Of a stretch of DNA of 64,000 bases, positions 23,286 to 35,140 are shown piece by piece (positions within the stretch are counted from its first letter, which is position 1; each line of letters opens with the position of its first letter). The position numbers and the translations under genes are program-made. Origin of the DNA: Bombyx mori (Eukaryota; Arthropoda; Insecta; Lepidoptera; Bombycidae); assembly GCF_030269925.1 (NCBI RefSeq), contig NC_085110.1, forward strand, positions 6,696,001-6,760,000, in the 5' to 3' direction. Below the pieces are notes generated by a model. The model saw only the letters and a list, made by a program, of their open reading frames with translations, was not told where the DNA came from and did no database searches.

Positions 23286-23751
23286 TGGTGTGAAATGCTT
23301 ATCATATATTAAAAACTAATTCTAAAAATTATTCGTAAAACTAAAAATAAATTTTGGATATTACATTAAATATATATATATTATATTACACATATTACTT
23401 GTATTATTATTAATAATACAAAATAATATGCCGTCCGAATTCAAATAGGATTATTGGAACCAATTTTCAAGCTTTGATAGAACACTAGAACCTAGTTTTT
23501 ATTTTTTAATTTATATTATTTTTAGTTTTACGAATAATTTTTAGAATTAGTTTTTAATTCTTATATAAATAATTTGGCACATTAAAATATTAAATAATAA
23601 ATATTGTAACCATTTATATCAATCGAATTTTAATGGTCAAGATCATTGTGTCTAGGTCTAATAAAAATGTGGAAATCTAACATTCCGAATTAATGCAGTA
23701 CGATATAATTTATGCACACGAATTAGCAGAATGTATCTTCTATTATATGTA

Positions 23752-24126
23752 CTAGAGGTCCCGCAGTAGTCGAAATTCGGCTATAATTTATTGGAATTGT
23801 AAGTTTGTACACTATTATGATTGTATTTTATACTTCTATAATCACAAATTTCGCCAAGACTGCACTATAAAAAATATTAACAAAGGCAAACCATATTCTA
23901 TTCTCAATTTGACAACAGACATCAAGAGCAAAAGTTTGACAATAAATAGTATGCATGCGTGTGTGCGTCAAATACATAGTATGTAGTGTGTGTAATGTTT
24001 TCTTTATTGATTTAATGTATCTTTTATGAATTATTTTAAAAAAATATTAGCATTGTGCACTTCTTCTCTATGTTCTCTATAAGTGTGGGAAATTTCATAC
24101 TCCTCCGTCCGCGCAATTTTCGTTAT
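23752..24126 (-). mobile_element. Helitron-like H6, 5'-truncated
   Basis: Reversed: CTAGAGGTCCCGCAGTAGTC at the left and CTCCTCCGTCCGCGCAATTT at the right; lacks the last 40 bases present at 32079. Confidence 0.68.
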
Positions 24127-24176
24127 TAACAAAGATCGGTAATAATCTATGACGTAACAGCATGACTCTTTCTTTC

Positions 24177-24240
24177 TCTTTCACTTTCACATAAGTATCG
24201 GTATGTACTTATTGTAACTGACTTGTGTGAAAGTGAAAGA
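24177..24240. repeat. 20-bp hairpin, one mismatch
   Basis: Arms TCTTTCACTTTCACATAAGT and ACTTGTGTGAAAGTGAAAGA pair with one mismatch around a 24-base loop. It lies just after the Helitron-like copy at 23752-24126. Confidence 0.75.
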
Positions 24241-24514
24241 TACCTCAGTGAGGTCGCAGCTCGCTTTGTAACGCAATTTTATAATCAGTACTTAACTACT
24301 CATGCTTCCTTAAACGAGAAATCATTCTCACAGTCGACTTCTACAAGGCACACAATCTCTAAAAGCACAAATCAACAGAGATAATGTTGGTCGATTTCTA
24401 TTGTAAACAAGCAGACAAATTTTTTCTTGATAATAATTTTGCGTGAATCTTTTATTATATGTAAAATGTTTATTGGATAATGAACAGCATTACTTTAATG
24501 ATTTTATTCTATAA

Positions 24515-24856
24515 CTAGCGACCCGCCCTCGCTTCGCTTCGGAAACATTCAATTTTATTATTGACAGCTGAGTTCCGTGATGTTAACCGCAGTTATTGTC
24601 GTACCGCGGGTGACGCCGCGGGGCAAAGCTAGTCTAAAAAAGTTACTACTTATATCATCAGCTACCTATCAGTGAAAGTCTCGTCAAAAACGGTCCAGCC
24701 GCTCCAGAGATTAGCCGGAACAAACAGGCAGACAGACAGAAATTGTAAAAAATGTTATTTTGGTGTATGTACCGTATATATATTCATATGCATGTAGTAA
24801 AAAGCGGTTATTTTTAAATTACAAACAGACACTCCAATTTCATTTATATGTATATA
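24515..24856 (-). mobile_element. Helitron-like element H1, third copy
   Basis: Reversed: begins CTAGCGACCCGCCCTCGCTT and ends in CAATTTCATTTATATGTATA. Includes AACGGTCCAGCCGCTCCAGA. Confidence 0.65.
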
Positions 24857-24861
24857 TGAAT

Positions 24862-25385
24862 TTTAACTGGCTCGGTGGTGCAGTAGTTTGATTGTTACGC
24901 CGAAGTTCGTGAGTTCGATTCCCATATAGGTGAAACAATGTGTGATGACCAGGACTTATTTTCTCTTTGTCTGGGTGGTTTTCATTTTGTGATTGATGGA
25001 TTACTGGTGGCCCGGAGGCCTTTCAGTTTCACAAGGACAGGTGGGCGAGCAAGAGCTCAGACAGAAGGGGCGGGATTTCATAACAGCTACCCAAGCGCCT
25101 CCAAGGAAGACCTAACAGCTCAAGAGTAGCTGCTTCACGAATGAATCCACTACCGGATCGGAATCGCGATCCGCGAAGATCCAGCGAGAAACTCAACGGG
25201 CTGAAGTTCAGGTTAAGTTGCAAATCAAACTCTTTTCGGAGCTCCACAAGTAGTGTGTTTATTATATACTATATATGTACATATTTAAATATATATGTTT
25301 ATCAGTCTGCTGATTATGAGTCTGCTGTTATGGGTATAACACAGGGAATCCTAAATTGAGGCCGGATGACCGTGCGCGATTTGTT
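24862..25385 (+). mobile_element. tRNA-derived SINE split by a LINE tail
   Basis: Head at 24862-24973 (GGCTCGGTGGTGCAGTAGTT, box B GAGTTCGATTCCC) and tail at 25250-25385 (ATAACACAGGGAATCCTAAA) are the two parts of one SINE of the same family as 22708-22926. The J2 LINE tail lies between. Confidence 0.7.
24974..25235 (-). mobile_element. Jockey-type LINE J2 tail inserted in a SINE
   Basis: Reversed J2 tail (GGCCCGGAGGCCTTTCAGTT to GAGAAACTCAACGGGCTGAA). SINE sequence lies on both sides. ORFs on both strands here are artefacts. Confidence 0.8.
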
Positions 25386-26984
25386 ATTAAATAAGAAGTT
25401 ATTATTATTAGTAATATAATAAATTTAGAAGATCATATATCTCTAAAAGAAATGTAAAAATGACGACATCTTGATGCCGTACAACACTAGAACTAGAATC
25501 GAAAACAAAATACTAATTTAAACCATTTTTATTAGCCAGTAATTGATATAACAATGGTCTGCATTGCCTCTTTTTTAGCTTTTCACGCTTTTAATCGATG
25601 ATGATGAACTATTATTTATAATCGTACTAAACGACCAAAGAAAACCCACCTTTATTTGTTTAATAATATCACAGTTTCTTCTAGGGTTATACTGGAAGAA
25701 ATAATGATAGAAAAGCAAGTTTGATTTCATAGCGCAATCGTTGTTTAATAATTGTGACCCAGATATTTTTTGTCGGCTTGGGCGACGTTGAGCTCGGTTA
25801 AAAAAAATAAAAAAAATCAATAACAGTTACCTACAAAAGGAATTCGATAAAGCTTAAACAACAAAACGTTGTAGTAAATTTATTCGTATCATAACGCATC
25901 ATAAGGGAAGTTGGATGGGCTGGAAGAAAGTCAGCTTAGGTACTTGACTTGAGATGACCGGAATTGTATATTAAGAATCTTGTGATTCAAGGCGCAGTTA
26001 CAGATTATACTATAGATTATATAAATATACAAATATACGTATATATAAATATACAGATTATACTATTTATGTTTAGTTGATAATTACATCGAGCTTGTAA
26101 AAAATATTATGAAGTATATGGATTTACAAGACCCAACACAGGTACGCAATTCGTGGTATTTTCTCTCTCCTAAAATATCATTAAACAAAGACTTCAAATA
26201 AATAAGTGCGATTAAAAATCATTACATCGTGTGTTGTTGACCTTATGTATTAGATGCTTGGCGAAATGAAATATTACTTAGTCACATTAGGTAAACTTTG
26301 CTTGATTCGTATGCGGACCGCGTTTCCACTCAAAGACGAAGCCTTTGTCCATCGACAGTTATTTATGTGTCACGGATAAACAACAGATGAGTATTGAACT
26401 TTGAAGAAAAGTTAAGTAATTGAAAATCGATAATATTCCCACGTCTATCAAACACTTCGAGAGAGCGTTCTTATTGTGTAGTATAATTAAAATTATTTTT
26501 AGGGCTTAATCTCACGTTTATTGTTCGGATCCGGGCTTCGTTAAATTTGAACATAATAAAAACGGCCTGTATTTTATGCTCCTTTTTTATGAGTTAAAAA
26601 TGTGTTCATTTTCCGTTCCGGTAGAAAATAAATTTTTCGTTTCACCTTCGGAAACGCTCTCTGCACACCCTGTATAGTTAGTAAGTGTTTACTTAGAAAG
26701 GTTTCGATCGTGATCGCGGTTGTTTTGAAAACATAGCTGCGTGGAACATTATGCAAACAGTTACTATCTAACCAATCAAAGTTAATGGATCAAGAATGTT
26801 TATTCAACTGACACGAACCAATATTTGGACCGAAATTATCAATATTGGACAGCGCTGTAAGTCTGATAATTACAAGCGAACATCATTAGTAAGAGGGTAT
26901 TTCACCCATTTCACCTTTGTGATGTCACACTCTCGCTTTCCACAACTTAAAGCTGAATTGTTGATCCGCCCACAATCTTGAATT

Positions 26985-29583
26985 ATTTTTTTTCCTACCT
27001 ATGCTGATAGCCTTGAGAGGCTATTTCAGCTTCACCCTAACGTTTGTAGGTGAGCTCGCGGGGCTCAACCGGAGAGTTGCTAACACTGACCCTAGCAAGA
27101 GCAGTGCTTCGCAGAATCTACCACCGAATCGGAAACGCGACCCACTGAGAAGATCCGGCGAGAAACTCAGTGGGCTGTGTCTATGGGTTAGTTCGCTCGT
27201 CGAGCCCTTCGTCGCAAGCGACGGGTTCGACGAGGACGGTGACCGGTGCTTGTGGTGCCTAAGAGCACCGTTAATGGATCAGGAGGATCCGTAATGACGT
27301 GCTTTGGGCGACGTCGACGGCTTACCATTCGGTCTACTGGGTCGGGTATGTAATTTCCAGCGGCTACGATGAGAGGGTTCTCATGTCGTGCCGCCTTCTC
27401 AAAATGGCGCAGCGATGCCGACTGTAGATACTTACTGACAGAGTCAAGCTCCAGGTCATCGTGGAGATCCACGTTCCTCAGGAACCATGGTGCTCCGACG
27501 GCTATCCTGCAGAATCGGGATTGAATAACCTGAAGGGGCTTCAAGTTGGTGCGGGCTGCGTGAGCGAACACTACGCTTGCATACGTCATAACGGGGCGTA
27601 TGCAAGTTTTGTAGAGAGTTACCTTATTACGGAGGGACAGTTTGCTTCGCTTGCAAAGCATAGGGTAGAGACGTCCTAATATGAAGGCGGCACGGTCGCG
27701 TACCGTTTTAATATGGGGACGGAATGTCATCCCTCTGTCGAGGGTGACGCCTAGGTATTTGACCTGCGAGGCCCACGGTATGGGCTGGCCAAAGAGAGTG
27801 ACGGGGCTAACGGCGGAGGTGTTTGCGCGCCTATTAGGGAGTGGGATGCTCGAAGTGGTATTCGGAGGGCGACCCCTTTTGAAGAGCACCGCTGTGCTTT
27901 TCGTGGGGTTGATGTCGATGCGCCACTTCCGGAACCACTGTCCCATGGTGGCTACTGCGATCTGGAGTCGCCAATGAAGCAGCGACATCTTCCTACACGA
28001 GTAGTAGATAGCCGTGTCATCGGCGAAGAGCGCTAGATGGGTCTCCGGAGACCGGGGTATATCATTGATATAGAAACTAAATAATAACGGGGAGAGCGCG
28101 GAGCCTTGCGGGACTCCGGCAGTCAGTTGACGGGGACGAGAACGAGTTCCCTCTACTCGATATCGAAACGAACGGTTCGACAAGAAGTCTCGTATGATGA
28201 GCACGAGTCTGTCTGGCACTCCCATGTTGTACAGTTTGTAAATTAAACCGTTGTGCCAGACTTTGTCGAACGCCTTCGCGATGTCGAAGAAGAGGGCGCC
28301 GGTCGGGATTTGTTGACGCCTATTTAGTCCTATCAGGATGTGCTCCGTGAGGCGGTGCACTTGTTGTACGCACGAGTGTTTAGAGCGGAATCCGAACTGT
28401 TCGTCTATGAGAATTTTGTTCGCGGTAACAAATTCCCAGAGGCGTTTCCTAAGGAGCCGTTCGTAAATTTTTCCTATCGTCGGGAGGAGACTAATCGGAC
28501 GGTAACTAGAAGTTTCGTTTGTCGGTTTGCCCGGCTTATGTATACCGATAACGTCCGCTTCTTTCCACACCGCGGGAAAGATGCAGTGCGTCATAGCGGC
28601 ATTTAAAATTGTAGCCAACATTGCTATCAGTTGGACTGGCAAGAGTTTTAGCGCGCGGTTGCGGATGCCGTCGGAGCCGGGTGCCTTCCTAGGTTGGAGG
28701 TTGTGGATCGCGTCTCTAACTTCGTCAGTGGTAATGGGGGGTAACGCGTCCGAGGGCGGCAGGGAAGCTCTGCGCTCGACCTCCCTGTCGACTAACTCGG
28801 TGTGTTCGGGGTCCGCGTGTTGAGTGCTGGTGGTGCACTGCTCTTGCAGTGCATCGGCCAGCAGCTCAGCCTTGTCATCGTCATCGAATGCCGGTGGTTG
28901 GCCTGAAGGGCGTACGAGGGGAGGCATAGTAGCGGTAGTTTCGGATTTGAGAGTCCTAGCTAGTCGCCAGTATGCTTGGTGGGAGGGCGCGAGTTGTTCT
29001 AAATAACTATGCCAATTATCGTTACGCGCGTCACTTAGGCGGGAGTGGACTTCGCGTTGTAGACGACGCATCCGAATCCGGTTTGAATGCGTGGGAAGAC
29101 GATCGTAGGCCCGGATTGCCGCGTTCCTAACTCTTAAGAGATTCCTAAGTTCGGAGGACAGTCTGATGCGGTGGAAGCTGTCCTCCACATCGACTTCTTT
29201 TGAAGATCTAATGATCGCGGAAGAGATGTGATCGGTAATGATGTTTATGGATTCGACGGTGTCCTCGGGGGATAGATTCGAATCCGGGCCGTAAGGGAAG
29301 ATTGGCGGAGCGGCTTCGGCTAGGCACGTGCCCAGCTTATTCCAATCCACCATGGTCCTCGTAACAGTGGCTGGGTTGTGAGGGCGACCGAGCTGCATAA
29401 GGACAGGTCGGTGGTCTGAGTCGAGCTCTGACAGTGCTTCGATGGAACGTAAGCGCAGAGTTACGTTCCTAAGCAATGCCAGGTCTATAGTGCTCAGACG
29501 GAGCGCAATCTTGAATAGCTTTCCACTATCTAAGAAGTTTCCGCCTCCACCGCATCGTTTAGCGCACAAACAAATCGAAGTCG
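26985..29583 (-). mobile_element. Jockey-clade LINE (family J1), 5' truncated, inserted beside a Bm1
   Basis: On the minus strand the copy begins inside the endonuclease domain at about 29580, next to a Bm1, and ends with the family tail (CTTAGGTAGGAAAA-like, here reversed as TTTTCCTACCTATGCTGATAG at 26991). This is the most complete copy of a family whose 3' tails occur all over the window. The tail carries the stretch that reads CCCACTGAGTTTCTCGCCGG on the sense strand. Confidence 0.85.
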
Positions 29584-29632
29584 CGTTTTTTTTTCTTTTT
29601 CTTAAATTGTTGGACGAGCTCACACAGCCCAC
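27188..29632 (-). CDS. Jockey-type reverse transcriptase ORF (5' truncated endonuclease)
   Basis: Open for 814 codons, but the first 40 or so residues read through Bm1-flanking and junction sequence, so the ATG at 29632 is not the real start. The element part begins near GKLFKIALRLSTIDLALLRN, the end of the endonuclease (ELDSDHRPVLMQL). RT blocks follow: PGSDGIRNRALK, SYRPISLLPTIGKIYERL, FFDIAKAFDKVWH, GVPQGSALSPLLF and the catalytic LFADDTAI (codons 28027-28016). The C-terminus is arginine-rich ([12 protein letters not shown]). The RT frame has no breaks, but without its 5' half the copy cannot be autonomous. Confidence 0.9.
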   Translation of the reverse strand: MGCVSSSNNLRKRKKNATSICLCAKRCGGGGNFLDSGKLFKIALRLSTIDLALLRNVTLRLRSIEALSELDSDHRPVLMQLGRPHNPATVTRTMVDWNKLGTCLAEAAPPIFPYGPDSNLSPEDTVESINIITDHISSAIIRSSKEVDVEDSFHRIRLSSELRNLLRVRNAAIRAYDRLPTHSNRIRMRRLQREVHSRLSDARNDNWHSYLEQLAPSHQAYWRLARTLKSETTATMPPLVRPSGQPPAFDDDDKAELLADALQEQCTTSTQHADPEHTELVDREVERRASLPPSDALPPITTDEVRDAIHNLQPRKAPGSDGIRNRALKLLPVQLIAMLATILNAAMTHCIFPAVWKEADVIGIHKPGKPTNETSSYRPISLLPTIGKIYERLLRKRLWEFVTANKILIDEQFGFRSKHSCVQQVHRLTEHILIGLNRRQQIPTGALFFDIAKAFDKVWHNGLIYKLYNMGVPDRLVLIIRDFLSNRSFRYRVEGTRSRPRQLTAGVPQGSALSPLLFSFYINDIPRSPETHLALFADDTAIYYSCRKMSLLHWRLQIAVATMGQWFRKWRIDINPTKSTAVLFKRGRPPNTTSSIPLPNRRANTSAVSPVTLFGQPIPWASQVKYLGVTLDRGMTFRPHIKTVRDRAAFILGRLYPMLCKRSKLSLRNKVTLYKTCIRPVMTYASVVFAHAARTNLKPLQVIQSRFCRIAVGAPWFLRNVDLHDDLELDSVSKYLQSASLRHFEKAARHENPLIVAAGNYIPDPVDRMVSRRRRPKHVITDPPDPLTVLLGTTSTGHRPRRTRRLRRRARRAN

Positions 29633-30030
29633 CTGGTGTTAAGTGGTTACTGGAGCCCATAGACATCCACAACGTAAATGCGCCACCCACCTTGAGATAT
29701 AAGTTCTAAGGTCTCAGTATAGTTACAACGGCTGCCCCACCCTTCAAACCGAAACGCATTACTGCTTTCACGGCAGAAATAGGCAGGGCGGTGGTACCCA
29801 CTAGCGCGGACTCACAAGAGGTCCTACCACCAGTAATTACGCAAATTATAATTTTGCGGGTTTCATTTTTATTACATGATGTTATTCCTTCACCGTGGAA
29901 GTCAATCGTGAACATTTGTTGAGTACGTATTTCATTAGAAATAATTGGTACCCGCCTGAGATTCGAACATCGGTGCATCGCTCAACACGAATGCACCGGA
30001 TGTCTTATCCGTTAGGCCACGACGACTTCA
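29606..30030 (-). mobile_element. Bm1, full length
   Basis: GTTGGACGAGCTCACACAGC to GTTAGGCCACGACGACTTCA. Its 3' end touches the 5' end of the jockey-type copy at 26985-29583. Confidence 0.9.
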
Positions 30031-30371
30031 ATTGCGTTAGTGATAATTTTAAACAACTTTTGCTATTATAAAAAATCAAATTCGTTAAGGCCGTTTTTCT
30101 ACCGAGTAATGACACCCGTTCGGCTTAATTTACTTTAACAAATTTAAATCTATATTGATTCAAGTAACGCAAGATAAACATGATCGTATTTGAGTTAGCT
30201 CGTAATATGGGTACTCAGTACAACATGTCCCATTAGAATAACCTTACGTGGTTTGAATTGTGAAATTTGATATCATTCTTGTTATCCCGAAAAATGTGAC
30301 AATTTTTGAATGCCTTAATGTTTGACATTAAATTAATAAAATAATAATATTATAATCTTCTATGAAATAAT

Positions 30372-30808
30372 ACTAGACGATGACCTGGAGCTTGACTCAG
30401 TCAGTACGTATTTACAGTCGGCATCAATGCGCCACTTTGAGAAAGCGGCACGACACGAAAACCTCTTGTCGTGGCCGCCGGAAATTACATACCTGATGGT
30501 AAACAGTCGACGTCGCCCCGTCATTACGGATCTACCCGATCCAATAACAGTTCTTTTAGGTACCTCAGGCACCGGTCACCGCCCTCGCCGAACTCGTCGC
30601 TTGCGACGGAGGGCTCGACGAGTAACCTAAGCCATAGATACAGCCCACTAAGTTTCTCACCGGATTTTCTCAGTGGGTCGCGTTTCCGATCCTGTGGTAG
30701 ACTTTGCGAAGCACTGCTCTTGCTAGGGCCAGTGTTAGTAACACTCCCGGTTTGAGCCCCGTGAGCTCACCTACTCGCCCGGTTACGCTGACATAGCCTC
30801 TTAAGGTT
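30372..30808 (+). mobile_element. Jockey-type LINE J1, 5'-truncated copy
   Basis: Begins GACGATGACCTGGAGCTTGA, matching the last 90 codons of the J1 ORF, then the stop and the tail with CCCACTAAGTTTCTCACCGG. It ends abruptly against a short Bm1-like piece at 30809. Confidence 0.85.
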
Positions 30809-31054
30809 ATCACGTGGGCTGTGAGCTCATATAGATATCCAAGCATTTTTTTTAATTGTTTTACAAGCATGGCATTCAATATTAACCCCACGTCATGATA
30901 GGGCGAGATTATAGTTCGGTGCCCTGTGGTTGATGTATCCATAATATGTATTGTAAATAAAATGTGTAAAATATAAATAAAATGCTTTTTCACGTTGTAG
31001 AGCCATATTGTTTGTATTTTTTTAGAAATAAAATTTATTTTCGGGTATTGGAGT

Positions 31055-31145
31055 AAAAGCTACCGCACTCCTCAAACCTGAAGCATGATTTTCCGGTAGA
31101 AATGGGCAGATTGGTGACGCTTACCGCGAGTTCTTTAAACCAGTA
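31055..31145 (-). mobile_element. Bm1 fragment, very degenerate
   Basis: CTCCTCAAACCTGAAGCATG and GGTAGAAATGGGCAGATTGG keep the order of Bm1. Confidence 0.5.
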
Positions 31146-31459
31146 GCCAATCGTAAGCAAATTGAATTGTTAGTTTTCAAATATTAGCAACACCGCGAGC
31201 CTGTCTTTTTGACACGTTCTTATTAGCTCGGTATGTTTATTTGTATGTATGTAACGGAATCTTTGGACGTCGGTTTCACCGATTATCAGATGTCCAATTA
31301 ATTGAAAAATTTGCGCACTCATCAAGGAGTGATGCCAACATATTACTTTTATAATTGTGCTCTAATATCAGTATATATTCGATTCGGTTTGCTATTTAGG
31401 TGTGTTTTTTATTTATATACTACACATTTTATATTTATTTATTTGTTACATTTATCCAT

Positions 31460-31600
31460 AGACGAAGAGATTAAGACCTATCTGACGTTAAATGGGTACT
31501 GGAGCCGATAGATATCACAACGTGAACACCAGCAATCCAACTTGAGATTTGAGGTTAGAGTCACAATTTTACATTTTGTCGCTCGTCTGAAATAAACCAG
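31460..31600 (-). mobile_element. Bm1 fragment, very degenerate
   Basis: GACGTTAAATGGGTACTGGA and CAACTTGAGATTTGAGGTTA follow the reversed Bm1 order. Confidence 0.5.
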
Positions 31601-31745
31601 TCTCCATAACTGGACTCATAAAACTAGACTTCTAGACTAATAAGCAAAATTTAATAATAGATGACGTGTTTTCGTTTTCATTTTGTTCAGTATTTATATA
31701 TGTAAGATATCGGTAATATATTCTTAATCGAAATTTCTTGCAATT

Positions 31746-31852
31746 TTTTTTTTATTGCTTGGATGTGTGGACGAGCTCACAGCCCACCTGGTGTTAAGTG
31801 GTTACTGGAGCCCATAGACATCTACAACGTAAATGCGCCACACACCTTGATT
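31746..31852 (-). mobile_element. Bm1, 3' quarter
   Basis: T-run and ATTGCTTGGATGTGTGGACG to GCGCCACACACCTTGA. Well preserved. Confidence 0.87.
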
Positions 31853-32078
31853 ATGAATATGACGTAGTGTTTCATAGTTTAGAAATGAAAACAGTGGATC
31901 ATGTCTAATGGGAACAAATTGTTCGTATCCTTCTCGCGGGCCTACTTTAACGATAGTGATATCATTAACCAAACTTATTCTGTCATCTAACATTTTCACC
32001 TCAAATTTGAAAGGAATCTATTAATATGATTTATAGTTAAAAAAGAAAATAATGGTGGTATCAACATGAACTGCAAAA

Positions 32079-32488
32079 TCTATATATTAATACGTGAAGC
32101 AAAAACTTTGTATCCCTTTTTACGAAAATAGCGCGGACGGAGGAGTATGAAATTTTCCACACTCATATAGAATATAGAGAAGAAGTGCACAATGTTAATA
32201 TCTTTTTAAATAATACATAAAAGATACATTAAATCAATAAAGAAAACATTACATACACTACATACCATGTATTTGACGCACACACGCATGCATACTATTT
32301 ATTGTCAAACTTTTGTTCTTGATGTCTGTTGTCAAATTGAGAATAGTTAAATATTGTTGTTGATATTTTTTATAGTGTAGTCTTGGCGAAATTTGTGATT
32401 ATAGAAGTATGAAATACAATCATAATAGTGTACAAACTTACAATTCCAATTAATTATAGTCGAATTTCGACTACTGCGGGACCTCTAG
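32079..32488 (+). mobile_element. Helitron-like element (family H6), full copy
   Basis: TCTATATATTAATACGTGAA at the 5' end and GCGGGACCTCTAG at the 3' end. The 5' block contains GCGCGGACGGAGGAGTATGA. This type of element is widespread in Lepidoptera. Confidence 0.7.
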
Positions 32489-33071
32489 TACAGATTATTT
32501 CATGAAAACTAAAACTGTATAAGTATAATTCATAAGAAATATCTAGTTTATTTATACTTAGATTTAATTAACACCTACCTAATAAGCAAATACTTAACCC
32601 GGAATTTATTTTAAGTCTGCTTCCTGATAATTGATTTAGCACGCTCAATATTATTTTGGCATTTAAATTCTATTCACGTTTTTGATCTTTTTTTTTCATT
32701 TTTGCACGGATATGTCGCTGTTTTGATGTAAAGTCCACACAATGAATTTTACGTTATGTTTTTTCGATGTCAGTTGTATCCTCGACTGCAAATTTATCAT
32801 CTAAAACAATTGTTTTTGATGCGTTATTCGATATTGATTTCATTGTTATTTTCATCAAGATAATGTTTATAAGGTTAAGGTTATGCAACGCAGTCATGCA
32901 AATTCATATGCATTCATATGTTCAAACATATTTTATGCAAATCTTACATTCGAAACTGTTCTCGTATCTCGTTGTGTTTTGATTTTCCGCTTTGATATAA
33001 TTTATTTCAAATGTCAACCGTTACTCGTACTGTAGATGATCTCATATGAATGAGATGTCATATTTCCTATC

Positions 33072-33321
33072 TTTTTTTGTTTTTTTTTATTGCTTAGATG
33101 GGTGGACGAGCTTACAGCCCACCTGGTGTTAAGTGGTTACTGGAGCCCATAGACATCCACAACGTAAATGCGCCACCCACCTTGAGATACAAGTTCTAAG
33201 GTCTCAAGTATAGTTACAACGGCTGCCCCACCCTTCAAACCGAAACGCATTACTGCTTCACGGCAGAAATAGGCAGGGTGGTGGTACCCACTCGCGCGGA
33301 CTCACAAGAGGTCCTACCACT
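33072..33321 (-). mobile_element. Bm1, 3' half
   Basis: T-run, ATTGCTTAGATGGGTGGACG, to ACAAGAGGTCCTACCACT. Close to consensus, so recent. Confidence 0.9.
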
Positions 33322-34456
33322 ATCTGTTAACTTTAAGTCAAATTAGATATTTGATATACTTATTTAATTTATTTGATGACTACTACATATTATGATCATA
33401 TTTGTTTTATGAATGCACTTTATTTTTGTGCTCATATACTATGAAAATATAAATATAACAATAAAATTTTCTCACGGTTTTATAGCAGACATCACGTATT
33501 ACAACTCTGAGGTGCTCAGCGAGAAACTTGTTCCCGTATATTTTAAAGAAAGGATTATTCGTATAGTCATATAGATGCTATCACAGTTTTTCATTTAAAA
33601 CACGTAGAACTATATAAAATTCATTTAATTAGTCACCTCTTGGCTGAACTTTACGCTTACGCAAGCTTACTGTAGGTATATCTTACTTAGTTGATAAATA
33701 TTTCCCAGAAAAATAACCGTTGGTTTTATAAAAATATCGACATTCTATAGTTACTTGTCCTGTGTAGAAACAAAGGAATTAATCATACAATTTTATTAGC
33801 CAAGCGAAATAGGAAACAAAAGGATTAGTTAACAGCTGTCCGTATTTAAATATGTATGTATGTATATTCTATTGTGTTTTTTTCTGTTCAAATATAAATT
33901 TTCAAATTCATATCTCAAATGCCGCTTATAAATACGTATTAACATTTTAATTAATGTCTATTTGTTAAGTTTATGGCTTCGTTACACGAAAAAAAAGATG
34001 AAAAAAAAAACATAAGCGTAACATTAATTAATATATAGTAACAGGTATTGTTTATCTTTGTGAACGACTTAGTGAAGCCAATTCCGGGATTGTGTTGCTC
34101 GCATTGAGCGAAGCCTGTATGTTGTAAAGGATGACTTTTAATATAATATTGAGACGATATTTCCTGTTTTGGCGATTATCAAACGTAACATGAAAGACGG
34201 TTTTGATGCGATATCGGATACATTAAAACACACATAAATTAGCAGATTCCAAAAATTATAATATTCTAATCAATGCAGGTCAGGTTTTAAATTGTTTATT
34301 TTTTAACAGGGTAAGAATCGAGATTTTTTAGCGTTTTTTGCCAAAAGTTATTAAATGTATATGGATAAAGAATTAGTTACTCAAATAAAGCTATTCCTAC
34401 TTTTAGTTTTTTGATTATGCAATTATATTGTCGAAAGCTAGTAGCTATAACCTTAG

Positions 34457-34497
34457 CTATAACATATTGAAGGAGGACTCCCTTCAATATGTTATAG
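34457..34497. repeat. Perfect 17-bp hairpin
   Basis: CTATAACATATTGAAGG and CCTTCAATATGTTATAG are exact inverted copies around a 7-base loop. No run of T follows. Function unknown. Confidence 0.8.
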
Positions 34498-34905
34498 TGA
34501 CTAGCTTACATGAGCCATGGCGGTCTGCGTTTCTTACATATTCAATAGAAAAGTTGCGGTCAGGGGTATTCTAGGCAGGTGAGTTGCGGCGGTCTCAAAG
34601 GTAATTTTGTTTTGGCAAAGTAACAGTATCCACCCACAGGGACCGCTCCGGTCCTTAACCTGTTAAATCTATGTTGTATCTTCTGAGTTTTTGATATGCA
34701 TATTATTGAACTAAAACAGCCACTCCATCACCTCTTGTGTGTCGTTAAAGGTCACTAAGGAATGTTCCAGGAGGACAGCTGGAATCTCCCGTTGAGCATT
34801 ATACCATATATCCTCATATTGGAGGTACCTACAAGTTGGAAATTTGGCACAGAAAAAAAAAACTCAGATTTTCTCTTTGTAGTAGAAAACATGCATATTT
34901 CTTGA

Positions 34906-35140
34906 GGTCACGATTGACTTCCACGGTGAAGGAATATAACATCGTGTAATAAAAACCGCAAACATATTAATTTGCGTAATTACTGGTGGTAGAATATCTT
35001 GTGATTCCTCATGGGTAGATTGCACCATCCTGCATATTTCTGCCGTGAAGCAGTAATCCGTTTTGGTTTGAAAGTTCACTTTGTGTTGTAAAAACTGACA
35101 CTTTAAAATTCATGTGTCAGGGTGGGTGGCGGGTATGGGA
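34906..35140 (+). mobile_element. Bm1, middle part, degenerate
   Basis: CACGATTGACTTCCACGGTG, AATTACTGGTGGTAGAATAT, CTGCCGTGAAGCAGTAATCC. No tail. Confidence 0.8.

Noticed and set aside
24862..24935. Functional tRNA gene
   Set aside because: Same reasoning: box B is present but this is the head of a split SINE.
25575..25820. 81-codon minus-strand ORF as a host gene
   Set aside because: No recognisable motif, no clear splice partners, low-complexity ends; probably chance.
26574..26756. 60-codon minus-strand ORF, possible transposase remnant
   Set aside because: The basic protein has no identifiable motif. A CACCCTGTATAG word nearby hints at a repeat, but no element boundaries could be set.
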